A stretch of 64,000 nt of DNA from Cellvibrio sp. PSBB023 (GTDB lineage Bacteria > Pseudomonadota > Gammaproteobacteria > Pseudomonadales > Cellvibrionaceae): NCBI RefSeq assembly GCF_002007605.1, contig NZ_CP019799.1, positions 4,333,501 through 4,397,500 on the forward strand. Reading direction: 5' to 3'. The translations under genes were made by a program, and so were the position numbers. The stretch's first letter is position 1. Every line of letters starts with the position of its first letter. The notes beneath the pieces are model-generated. The model saw only the letters and a program-made list of their open reading frames with translations, did no database searches and was not told where the DNA came from. Positions 28,350 through 35,526 of this stretch are shown here, piece by piece.

Positions 28350-29159
28350 TTATTTTTTAGTACCTATATAACTTGTCGTCGACTCCAGTCCGTGCTTTCG
28401 AATAAACAATTCACCTTTCTCTAAAATATTATTGTCCTCAATAACCTTGAATCCAACTGCTCTTAACTTGTCTGGAAAATCCAAGCCATACAATCTAAGA
28501 TGATCCCACTGCCAAAACGCATTGGTTCGACCCTCTGGAGTTGTAATGGACCAATCCTCATAAGTTGAGGATCGATTTATATCAATTGGAACGTCCAACA
28601 GTGCTTTCCCTCCTGGCTTTAGAACGCGAAACAGTTCCTGCATTGCCTTTCTATCATTATCGATATGCTCCAGGACATGAATACAAATTATCAAATCAAA
28701 TTGATCGTCTTTGAATGAAAGTTTTTTTATATCTTCTTTGCGCATTGCGCGGCGGTGATCTATATCAACACTCAAGTATTCGACTTTAGGATTGCTGAGC
28801 AATAGCTTGGTCATTATTTGCTCAGGTGCAAAATGCAAAACCCTGATTGCTTCTTGATCATATTCAGAAAGTATTCTATCCAGGGTGTATTTGTAAGATC
28901 TGTGCCTGGGGTGAGAGTAGCATTCAGGACAGACTGATTTCTTAAATACAAAGTCATAGCCTACGTGGAAATCTACAAAGTGCTTTCCTGTCCAGCCGCA
29001 CAGGTTACATTTTACCTGTTTATGTGGGGAAACTTTGTAAGCGCTACCAGCATCAAGCATGCCACCTAGTAGTTGTATCCATCTTTGCGAGGTAGACGAT
29101 CTGTTGGTTGCCATTGCGTGGTATCTAGTATGCCGGGCAACCCTCAGTAGATTCCGCAT
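28350..29159 (-). CDS. SAM-dependent class I methyltransferase with N-terminal zinc-ribbon-like motif
   Basis: A 269-residue predicted methyltransferase. Residues about 50-82 hold CNLCGWTG and CPECYSH, four cysteines that could bind zinc. The Methyltransf_11-like core follows: VLHFAPEQIMTKLL in place of the usual glycine-rich motif I, YLSVDID (SAM ribose acid), FDLIICIHVLEHIDN and LKPGGKALLDVP. The ATG at 29159 has AAGGAG ten bases upstream and overlaps the end of the glycosyltransferase gene by 35 bases, so the two are coupled. It is the last gene of the peptide-exporter cassette and could methylate the peptide or its attached sugar. A role in glycan or lipid methylation is the alternative. 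Confidence 0.83.
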   Translation of the reverse strand: MRNLLRVARHTRYHAMATNRSSTSQRWIQLLGGMLDAGSAYKVSPHKQVKCNLCGWTGKHFVDFHVGYDFVFKKSVCPECYSHPRHRSYKYTLDRILSEYDQEAIRVLHFAPEQIMTKLLLSNPKVEYLSVDIDHRRAMRKEDIKKLSFKDDQFDLIICIHVLEHIDNDRKAMQELFRVLKPGGKALLDVPIDINRSSTYEDWSITTPEGRTNAFWQWDHLRLYGLDFPDKLRAVGFKVIEDNNILEKGELFIRKHGLESTTSYIGTKK

Positions 29160-30486
29160 TTTTATTCAACTCCTTATTCAAAAAACTTGTTATTAGCTCG
29201 CAGGCATTTTCTACGCCATTTTCGTTTCTAACCAAATTTGAGTAGTAAGCAATCATTTCCTGGTGCTGCTGGCTTCCTTCAATATGGAGCAGGATGTCGG
29301 CAACTCGATCAGCAAAAAAATCTTCAGGAAAGACAGAACCTCCTAAACCAAACATCATAACTCTCACACCGTTAGCGGGCTGGTCATACATTCGCGGCCT
29401 AACTATTTGAGGAATACCTGCGCGTAACGCCTGTGCAAGTGTACCTATGCCGCCATGATGAATCAGGCATCGAGATTGAGGTAAAAGATGGGAGAATTTG
29501 GCGTGCTCTAGATATAGTAAAGCGACGTCATTCACCTTTGTTAATTTATCAAATGCCGTCCTTCCGTGCTTGGCGCAAAATATCCCGGGTGAACCTAGTT
29601 TTCGACAAATTGGTATCATCTCTTCAATTAATGCCTCAACATCCTCGACGGCAGTGCCGGGGGTAAATACTATAGGCTTACCGTGAGCACGAATAAATGA
29701 ATCGACAAACGTTTCTTGTTCACCCTCTATTTCCTCAATAAAGGGGAAGCCAACGAAGGTGTATTTTCCTGAGCGATTGTCAAAAGGTTCGCTAAACCAC
29801 TGTGGCGTTAGCACAATTTCAGCAGGAACATTCATTTTGGGGACAATTGCTTTTTCTCTTCGGAAACTAAATTTTTGTATAAAATGATCCCAGCTACTCG
29901 CAACGGGTGCCAGCCCTAGCTCTTTTCTGTGAGCATTTAATTGATCTTTTACCTCGAATGAAAAACGTAATTTCATAAACTGCATTGGAATGGTGACATG
30001 GCGAATCCACCATGGACTTCTGTCAGAGTAAAAGCTCGCGCAGAGGATTGCATCCTCATAATTCGCGGGAATTTGGGATGGGGCGTAATGTGTATATATG
30101 ATAGGAATGTCAAATGCCTCGCAGGCTAAGACTGCTGGGCTGAGATTGCCGTGAGTAACGACCAAAAATTTTATCCCTTGCTGAACTTTTTCAGAAATAT
30201 AACTATAAGCAGCTTTGTAGCTTTTACCTATTACGTTTTCATACCTTTCTTTGCGGCCTTCCCGTGTTTCTCCAGACAGATCTGCGCTTTCTCGGGCGCG
30301 CAATTGATCTTCAGTACTGCCTATCGGGTAAAAGTCAACGCCTATGTCTTCGGCGTAGGAACGAAAATATTCGTTAGCTAGAAGTGTAGTGGGTATACGG
30401 CTACTCATCTTCTTTGCGATTGCTAGCAATGGGTAAACGTCACCGAGCGATCCAAAAGCGACAAAAAGTACTTCTTGTTTTTTCAT
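29125..30486 (-). CDS. GT1-type (UGT/MGT-like) glycosyltransferase
   Basis: A 453-residue GT-B fold glycosyltransferase. The N-terminal domain has VLFVAFGSLGDVYPLLAIAK, the acceptor-side start typical of the family. The C-terminal donor domain has IVFTPGTAVED and the signature HHGGIGTLAQALRAGIPQIV near residue 352. Such enzymes move a sugar from a nucleotide sugar to small molecules, lipids or peptides. It lies directly downstream of the double-glycine peptide gene, separated by a hairpin, and upstream of the methyltransferase. Known glycocin glycosyltransferases belong to GT2, so a GT1 enzyme here would be different. The acceptor is inferred from context only. Confidence 0.88.
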   Translation of the reverse strand: MKKQEVLFVAFGSLGDVYPLLAIAKKMSSRIPTTLLANEYFRSYAEDIGVDFYPIGSTEDQLRARESADLSGETREGRKERYENVIGKSYKAAYSYISEKVQQGIKFLVVTHGNLSPAVLACEAFDIPIIYTHYAPSQIPANYEDAILCASFYSDRSPWWIRHVTIPMQFMKLRFSFEVKDQLNAHRKELGLAPVASSWDHFIQKFSFRREKAIVPKMNVPAEIVLTPQWFSEPFDNRSGKYTFVGFPFIEEIEGEQETFVDSFIRAHGKPIVFTPGTAVEDVEALIEEMIPICRKLGSPGIFCAKHGRTAFDKLTKVNDVALLYLEHAKFSHLLPQSRCLIHHGGIGTLAQALRAGIPQIVRPRMYDQPANGVRVMMFGLGGSVFPEDFFADRVADILLHIEGSQQHQEMIAYYSNLVRNENGVENACELITSFLNKELNKNAESTEGCPAY

Positions 30487-30510
30487 TGTTCCGCTCTCTA
30501 AAGATTGTAA

Positions 30511-30536
30511 AACTACTCGCCGGTAGGCGAGTAGTT
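30511..30536 (-). terminator. Hairpin between the precursor peptide gene and the glycosyltransferase gene
   Basis: A perfect 11-bp stem (AACTACTCGCC/GGCGAGTAGTT) with a 4-base loop is followed on the minus strand by TTTTAC. It lies 28 bases after the peptide stop. Such leaky terminators or processing hairpins often let a precursor gene be expressed more strongly than its enzymes. Confidence 0.7.
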
Positions 30537-30564
30537 CTTGATATTGGATACTACGCAGTGCGAA

Positions 30565-30741
30565 TTAATTGCACTTCCAGTAGCCATTGCCGTAGGAGTC
30601 GGTACTAACCCATTTGCAGGGTCTTGTTGGTGGTTGCGGGTAGGACACACAGCTATAAGTAACGGTGCTAAAATACGTTCCATATGGGCATTGTTGACCA
30701 CCACTTACGGCTTTCATTTCATCTTTGGATAAAGTACGCAT
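30565..30741 (-). CDS. Double-glycine leader precursor peptide (putative bacteriocin/microcin)
   Basis: A 58-codon gene. The product begins MRTLSKDEMKAVSGG, a classic 15-residue double-glycine leader (the LS-x-x-E-M-x-x-V-S-G-G pattern) that C39 peptidases cut after Gly15. The predicted 43-residue core has cysteines at 18, 31, 42 and 57, seven serine or threonine residues, six tyrosines and a proline-rich middle (YPQPPTRP), with few charges and two tryptophans. Two disulfides are possible; Ser, Thr, Cys and Tyr are potential glycosylation sites. AAGGA lies eight bases before the ATG. A C39 peptidase-containing ABC exporter lies just upstream and a glycosyltransferase and methyltransferase just downstream. 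I do not recognise the core sequence. Confidence 0.87.
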   Translation of the reverse strand: MRTLSKDEMKAVSGGQQCPYGTYFSTVTYSCVSYPQPPTRPCKWVSTDSYGNGYWKCN

Positions 30742-30793
30742 ATCAATTTCCTTGCTTTAGTTTATTTGAAGAACACGCAAACTGCGTGCAAGC

Positions 30794-30821
30794 TATTTAA
30801 CGTCCTTATCAAGCCAGTCAA
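30794..30821 (-). promoter_or_regulatory. Candidate sigma-70 promoter for the precursor peptide gene
   Basis: On the minus strand TTGACT and TAAATA are separated by 16 bases, with the -10 box about 50 bases before the peptide start codon. A small inverted repeat (CACGCA gTT TGCGTG, 30772-30786) sits just after the expected transcription start and could be an operator or a stabilising 5' hairpin. Confidence 0.5.
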
Positions 30822-30874
30822 TCGCCAGCTTACATTTACACTCTTTCATTGAAAAAGCGCAAATTTTCCATGTT

Positions 30875-33022
30875 CTAGGTTTTTCCGATGTAAATACTTC
30901 TGTCTGCTGACTCTATGGTTTCAGGGCGATGCGCAACAATTACGCGAGTGATTGCCAACTGCTTGACGTACTTGTTAACCAGGGACTCATTTTGAATATC
31001 CAGATGGCTAGTTGCCTCATCAAGAAACAATATCCGTGGTTGTCGATAAAGTGCTCGGGCAAGGACTATTCGCTGTTTTTGCCCGCCACTTAAACTTGAG
31101 CCCATATCGCCTACCAATGTCTGGTAATCCATGGGTAGCTTAAGGATTTCATCATGTATGCACGCTTTGCTGGTGGCCTCGTAGATTTTGTTCCAATTAG
31201 ATTCCGCTTCGAATAGGGTAATGTTGTCTTTTAGCGAGCCTGATACCAGTTGATCATCTTGCATGACACCGGCGATTTGACTGCGATAGTGTTTTATTTT
31301 CTTCAAAGGCTTTCCGTCGACTAAAATCTCGCCAGAAGTTGGTTCCAGAAGCCCCATAAGGCACTTAAGTAAGGTTGTTTTTCCGCAACCGCTTGGGCCA
31401 ACTATTGCAACACTTTCACCTGGATGAATTTCAAAGGATACACTGGAAAATGCGTCTTCTTCCGCGCCGTCAAATCGATAAGTCAAGTCGTTAACGGTAA
31501 TTTTCCCCTCAAGTGGGGGAAGGGTGATGCTGTCATCGGGTCTTGATGTGTGCTCATTGATGTTCTCTTTTTTGGTGAACACAATATCGCTAATTCTCTC
31601 TAAATGTATATCCAGCATTTTAAAGTTAACCAGCTGATCAATCAGGTTGTTGACGGCACTTACGAAGCTCACCTTAAAACTCATAAATGCAAATAGCATT
31701 CCCAGAGTAAAACTTCCATCCATTACCAGGAAGGCAGCAAGTAGTACAATAAGAATATTTTCCAAGCCAAAGAGAAGGTGTTGTGCTGAGGAGAACGCGA
31801 TTCCCCAACGAGTAATTTTTATCTGCTTATTTATCGCGGTAGCTAGTCTATTCAACCAATGTTGTTGCCGGTTGTTTTCCTGCTGGAACAACTTGATAGT
31901 TTGAACAGCTCGCAGAGTCTCCATGAAGTGAGAGTTCTCATTGGCGTCCGCTATTAGTTTTTCATGATTTAGCTGTTTAAATGGCTCATAAAAGAAGATT
32001 CTCAGCCCAACATAAAGTGCAACGACACCCAGTACAAGAAGCGTTAGATTGATGCTGTAGTAGAGCATTACTGCAAGGGTTGCAAGTGCCATGATACCGT
32101 CGAGTAGTGTGCTTATTATGCCCGTAGTAATCATCTGCCTTATGTGTGTAAGTGATCCAAAGCGAGAAACCAGATCACCTATATGACGTTTTGTGAAATA
32201 ACTTAATGGCAGTCTTGAAAGGTGATAGAAAAGATTGGCTGCCATTTGTATGCTCAGCTGACTTGTAAGCCGCAGCAGCAAAAATTCTCTGAAAATTGAC
32301 ACCAGAATTTGTGTAAGCAGGACAAACGTAAACCCCGCGCCTATGGAATACAACAGCTGATTGGTATTTTGATTTGGGATCAGGTCGATAATGATTTGCG
32401 AATAAAGAGGAGTAACTAATGTGAAGCATTCAATAAAGATCGATACAATAAATATCTGAATTAATGCCCTCTTTAGGCCACTAATTTTGCTCCAAAGGTC
32501 TGATATCCTAAGATGCTTGTATTCATTTTTCTTTTCAAATTCTGACGTGGGAATAAGTTCAAACGCCACTCCCGTGAACCGCTTGGAGAATTCCGCCAAG
32601 CTAATTTTTCGTCTTCCGTACGAAGGGTCATGGAGCACAACATGGTTTGAGCCGACGGACTTTAGCACCGCAAAGTGATTTATATCCCAGTGAATAATGC
32701 ATGGCAAATTCAACTGCGATAGTTCTTCTACTTCAAGTCGGACGGCGCGAGATGCCAAGCCAATTCTTCCAGCGATATCGGATAACTGTGCCAAGTTGGA
32801 GCCGTACGCAGAAATAGGATAGGTTCTTCTTAGACTGGCTAAATCCACGGAGTAGCCGTGGAAGCCAGAGATCATTGCAAGGCACGCCAAGCCGCATTCT
32901 GCTGTTTCAGACTGCAGAACAATAGGTAGCTTTTGGTGTCGAGAGAAATCGAGAAGGTTTAAAGATTCGAAGGAGCTAAATCCGTTTTCTGGCTCGGGTA
33001 TTTTCTGGCTATCAGTAGTCAT
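30875..33022 (-). CDS. C39 peptidase-containing ABC exporter (bacteriocin/microcin type)
   Basis: A 715-residue peptidase-containing ABC transporter. Residues about 30-165 are the C39 protease: Cys43 in ETAECGLACLAMI, His116 in INHFAVL and Asp132 in LHDPSYG form the triad, so it should cut double-glycine leaders. Six membrane helices span about 190-480. The nucleotide-binding domain has GPSGCGKTTLL (Walker A), LSGGQKQRIVLARAL (signature) and RILFLDEATSHLD (Walker B). I chose the ATG at 33022, which overlaps the end of the upstream HlyD-like gene by 11 bases (coupled translation) and fits the family N-terminus; the frame extends 38 codons further without domain content. Its substrate is most likely the peptide encoded at 30565-30741. 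Confidence 0.95.
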   Translation of the reverse strand: MTTDSQKIPEPENGFSSFESLNLLDFSRHQKLPIVLQSETAECGLACLAMISGFHGYSVDLASLRRTYPISAYGSNLAQLSDIAGRIGLASRAVRLEVEELSQLNLPCIIHWDINHFAVLKSVGSNHVVLHDPSYGRRKISLAEFSKRFTGVAFELIPTSEFEKKNEYKHLRISDLWSKISGLKRALIQIFIVSIFIECFTLVTPLYSQIIIDLIPNQNTNQLLYSIGAGFTFVLLTQILVSIFREFLLLRLTSQLSIQMAANLFYHLSRLPLSYFTKRHIGDLVSRFGSLTHIRQMITTGIISTLLDGIMALATLAVMLYYSINLTLLVLGVVALYVGLRIFFYEPFKQLNHEKLIADANENSHFMETLRAVQTIKLFQQENNRQQHWLNRLATAINKQIKITRWGIAFSSAQHLLFGLENILIVLLAAFLVMDGSFTLGMLFAFMSFKVSFVSAVNNLIDQLVNFKMLDIHLERISDIVFTKKENINEHTSRPDDSITLPPLEGKITVNDLTYRFDGAEEDAFSSVSFEIHPGESVAIVGPSGCGKTTLLKCLMGLLEPTSGEILVDGKPLKKIKHYRSQIAGVMQDDQLVSGSLKDNITLFEAESNWNKIYEATSKACIHDEILKLPMDYQTLVGDMGSSLSGGQKQRIVLARALYRQPRILFLDEATSHLDIQNESLVNKYVKQLAITRVIVAHRPETIESADRSIYIGKT

Positions 33023-33566
33023 GCGAGTTGCCCGAAAAATAGCGATTTTTAATCCATGAGATAACGGAAATTTTTCTGTTTCCCGTAGCAATGAAGAATG
33101 GCATTCCTTCTCCAAGGATAAATTCATTTTTATCAATAAATATTGTTCGTTGTTGAACTATTGCATCCACTCGAAGCTTGGGATGAGACATTTCATCTAT
33201 GACCAATTTTTTATCTACTTTTTTAATTTTTGCAGTTACGTTGATCTGATTGTTATCTAAAATATTGGTTAGTTTTACATTAATTATTTTTTCTGGATAA
33301 AAGTGTTCCGTCAAGGTGGGTGGGGTATAGAAAATAGCAGTGATATTTTCTTTATCGTCTAGAGACAGTGTCCCTGAAAGTCTTTCAGAGACATCTACTT
33401 TAATCACGCTATTAAGGGTTATGCCAAGTACTAGCCATAAAGCGGCGAACACTACAAAGAATTTTGTGTGGTTCGGTCTCAGGATTACTTCACCATTTAA
33501 TTTTGAATTGAATTCATCAATTACTTGCTGGCGAAACAAGCTAGGCACTTCTTTTTCATTACTCAT
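33012..33566 (-). CDS. Shortened HlyD-family membrane fusion protein
   Basis: A 184-residue protein, about half the normal length of its family. The start is typical of bacteriocin-export fusion proteins: LFRQQVIDEFNSKLNGEVIL, one membrane helix (about residues 37-57), then a VDVSERLSGTLSLD strand. The usual lipoyl domain and long alpha-helical hairpin are missing; the chain passes directly to beta-barrel-like strands and a normal C-terminus (GEGMPFFIATGNRKISVISWI). No frameshift is evident, so it may be a natural short form rather than a broken gene. The start is uncertain (ATG at 33566 or GTG at 33575; neither has a clear ribosome site). It is the first gene of the exporter cassette. Confidence 0.72.
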   Translation of the reverse strand: MSNEKEVPSLFRQQVIDEFNSKLNGEVILRPNHTKFFVVFAALWLVLGITLNSVIKVDVSERLSGTLSLDDKENITAIFYTPPTLTEHFYPEKIINVKLTNILDNNQINVTAKIKKVDKKLVIDEMSHPKLRVDAIVQQRTIFIDKNEFILGEGMPFFIATGNRKISVISWIKNRYFSGNSHDY

Positions 33567-34052
33567 TTCTGTCACGCAAAGTTATTTTTATTCTTCAGCT
33601 CGACGAATAAATCAGAGATTCGATGAGCATAGTCCATAGTAAATTAAGATGTCCCCGTATCTATTTAACTACGGGGTGGTGGGGTGGTATAGTCGTTATG
33701 ACCAATAGTAAGATATGGGTTCTTTGCTGAACCGTCAACAGTTGATTTTTGTTGTGGCGTTTAAATTATCTTTAGTGTGGCGCTAGTATGTTTTTTATCG
33801 CAATGATTCTCTGCTGGGGGTATTAATAGGATTGAAGAGGGGCTTTGCCTATTTAATAAGGCAAGTTAAGGCGTGCTTGCAGGCGAACATTTTCCTCGGT
33901 AATGGCGCAAGTCTCAACTTAATTATCAGAAGTGGCGCGACTGATTGGCTTTAGGTGGTCAGCTGCAAGCCAGCAAACCCCACAAAAATAAGCACGAGGC
34001 TCACTGGCCGCCTTGGAATTTATGTTAGTGCATTCCACCTATCCCTAGATAA
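33567..34052. other. Intergenic region upstream of the exporter cassette, right side of the island
   Basis: No gene is supported. It should contain the promoter for the minus-strand exporter genes. A 7-bp inverted repeat (CCCCGTA/TACGGGG, 33653-33676) within AAATTAAGATGTCCCCGTA resembles motifs near REP-associated (IS200-like) transposase elements. At about 33870-33930 the minus strand has a short EENVRLQARL frame that may be a mobile-element remnant, but it is too short to assign. Confidence 0.45.
33653..33676. repeat. Inverted repeat in a REP/IS200-like sequence context
   Basis: CCCCGTA and TACGGGG are separated by ten bases. The adjoining AAATTAAGATGTCCCC string is reminiscent of sequences next to REP-associated tyrosine transposases. 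No transposase is present. Confidence 0.4.
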
Positions 34053-34377
34053 AACGCGTGCGCGAAAGCCAAATCAGTATTGAACAAGCTGAAGCCATTA
34101 AATTTTTAGAGCAATGGGTGCCTAAAGGCAAATCACCCATCAGCGGCAACTCCATCTGCCAAAACTGCCGCTTCCTCGTGCGCGGCATGCCCAAACTGGA
34201 AGATTATTTCCACTACCGCAATTTAGACGTAAGCACCGTAAAAGAGTTCGCCCTCCGCTGGAGACCTGATGTAATCGCCGGTGTAAAAAATCCGGCGCGC
34301 ATTTGGCGTTGGATGATATTAAGGATTCGCTTGCAGAACTGCAGCATTATCGGGCGACGTTTTTTAGGATGGAGTGA
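34053..34377 (+). pseudogene. Decayed copy of the 3' half of orn
   Basis: About 325 bases closely match orn from 27554 to its stop, by eye about nine bases in ten. Compared with intact orn it lacks the 5' half (including the first catalytic Asp/Glu), has lost six bases (two codons) near 34095 and one base in an A-run near 34289, which shifts the frame before the catalytic His/Asp. It cannot encode a working oligoribonuclease. It forms a long direct repeat with orn around the AT-rich island and suggests insertion or recombination at the orn 3' end. Confidence 0.92.
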
Positions 34378-34395
34378 TTATATCCTTTGGGAGAG

Positions 34396-34423
34396 AAAGG
34401 CGACTTATTAGTCGCCTTTTTTT
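34396..34423 (+). terminator. Terminator after the orn remnant
   Basis: A perfect 9-bp stem (AAAGGCGAC/GTCGCCTTT) with a TTATTA loop runs into a T-tract. It may be the original orn terminator displaced with the remnant. Confidence 0.85.
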
Positions 34424-34444
34424 ATGTGAATAAGTAGATGAAGT

Positions 34445-35113
34445 ATGGCTTTTGGTTTTATGAAATTATCTATCGTTATCACTTTTTTATTAATTTTTAT
34501 TGGTTTGTTATTGAATTTATATTCGGCACAAAATCAATTGTTGTTTGTTGTCATTAATTCATGGCTGCCTATATCCATTTTATGGATAGCGATTACCACC
34601 GTTGGCGATGGTGCGGTTGCAGACTGCATTTTTTACCTGTTTTTCAGGGGGCGCAGTGATGTATTGGCCAAAGGATTGGTTGGCGGTACAGCAGCTTTAA
34701 TTGCATCGCAGGGCTTAAAGAAAGTGTTTTCCATTCCTCGTCCAGAGCACACAGAAGGTTTTAAAAATGATTTTCATCTGTTGACGGAGAGTATGGCTGT
34801 TACGAATTTTTCGATGTCATCTGGCCATACGGTGGTGAAATTTATATCTGGTGTGTTGTTGCTTTGGTATTTGAAACTGAGTGCTTGGAGAAAAATATTC
34901 CTCATTGCTGCGATGATTGCTGTAGCAATATCCCGTGTTGCACTAGGAGTGCATTGGCCTGCGGATGTATTGGTTGGTGCCGGGGTGGGCATGTTGATCG
35001 CGGTTGGTTGTGTATTGCTGCCAAGCAACATTAACAACAAAGGAGGCTTGTTAGTTGTGCATCTTTTATATTTGCCTTTTTTATTAATGCTTATCTACAA
35101 CTACTTTCTTTGA
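34445..35113 (+). CDS. PAP2-family membrane phosphatase
   Basis: A 222-residue integral membrane protein with about five to six helices. The three phosphatase motifs are present: KKVFSIPRPEH near residues 98-108, MSSGHT near 126-131 and SRVALGVHWPADV near 161-173. Such enzymes remove phosphate from lipid phosphates, for example undecaprenyl pyrophosphate or phosphatidic acid. The gene is AT-rich like its neighbours. A start five codons later (34460) is also possible. The adjoining GT2 gene suggests a role in lipid-linked glycan metabolism, but this is only context. Confidence 0.86.
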   Translation: MAFGFMKLSIVITFLLIFIGLLLNLYSAQNQLLFVVINSWLPISILWIAITTVGDGAVADCIFYLFFRGRSDVLAKGLVGGTAALIASQGLKKVFSIPRPEHTEGFKNDFHLLTESMAVTNFSMSSGHTVVKFISGVLLLWYLKLSAWRKIFLIAAMIAVAISRVALGVHWPADVLVGAGVGMLIAVGCVLLPSNINNKGGLLVVHLLYLPFLLMLIYNYFL

Positions 35114-35526
35114 TGCTATGCAAGTTATGGCTCTTTTTAATTAACCTATTTATCCCAACTTGCTGCGTGGTAAGTCTATTAATCTCCGCCACCATCCCTA
35201 CCACTATCTTCCCAATCCCTGTCATTATTTTTGTCGCTTAGGAAATAAACATTGCCTCCATCATCTGTATTGAGAGCCTGTTTGATGTGGGAGATTATCA
35301 CCAAGTTGATATTAAAGGGAAGTTACGCGACATTACTGCAGTGCCCTTAGGGGGCTTTGCTTGGTGATCCTGATAGGTCAGGGTAAGGTTGTGTTTGTGG
35401 TAATTGACTGTAATGGTGCCGGTTCCGTGTCTATGCGATGATCTTATGTTTAATATTGGCGAGTGATTAAAGCCAGTAATCTAGTGTTTTATTAAGCGGT
35501 TTTGTTGTGTGAAATGGATAATAATC
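35114..35526. other. Intergenic region with possible decayed coding fragments
   Basis: No intact gene. On the minus strand two short adjacent frames look protein-like: about 35330-35440 (HRHGTGTITVNYHKHN...) and about 35185-35320 (ending DWEDSGRDGGGD then stop). They are in different frames, as expected for an old frameshifted gene, perhaps a transposase. The evidence is weak. Confidence 0.3.

Noticed and set aside
27931..28371. A 146-codon plus-strand frame after orn
   Set aside because: It has no ribosome site, no recognisable domain and low-complexity hydrophobic composition, and it overlaps the end of the methyltransferase gene.
30787..30846. A possible 18-codon frame (MKECKCKLAIDWLDKDVK) upstream of the precursor peptide
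   Set aside because: It has no ribosome site or double-glycine leader, and it overlaps the candidate promoter.
34058..34411. The second orn-like frame as a functional paralogue
   Set aside because: It lacks the N-terminal catalytic residues and is frameshifted before the last ones.
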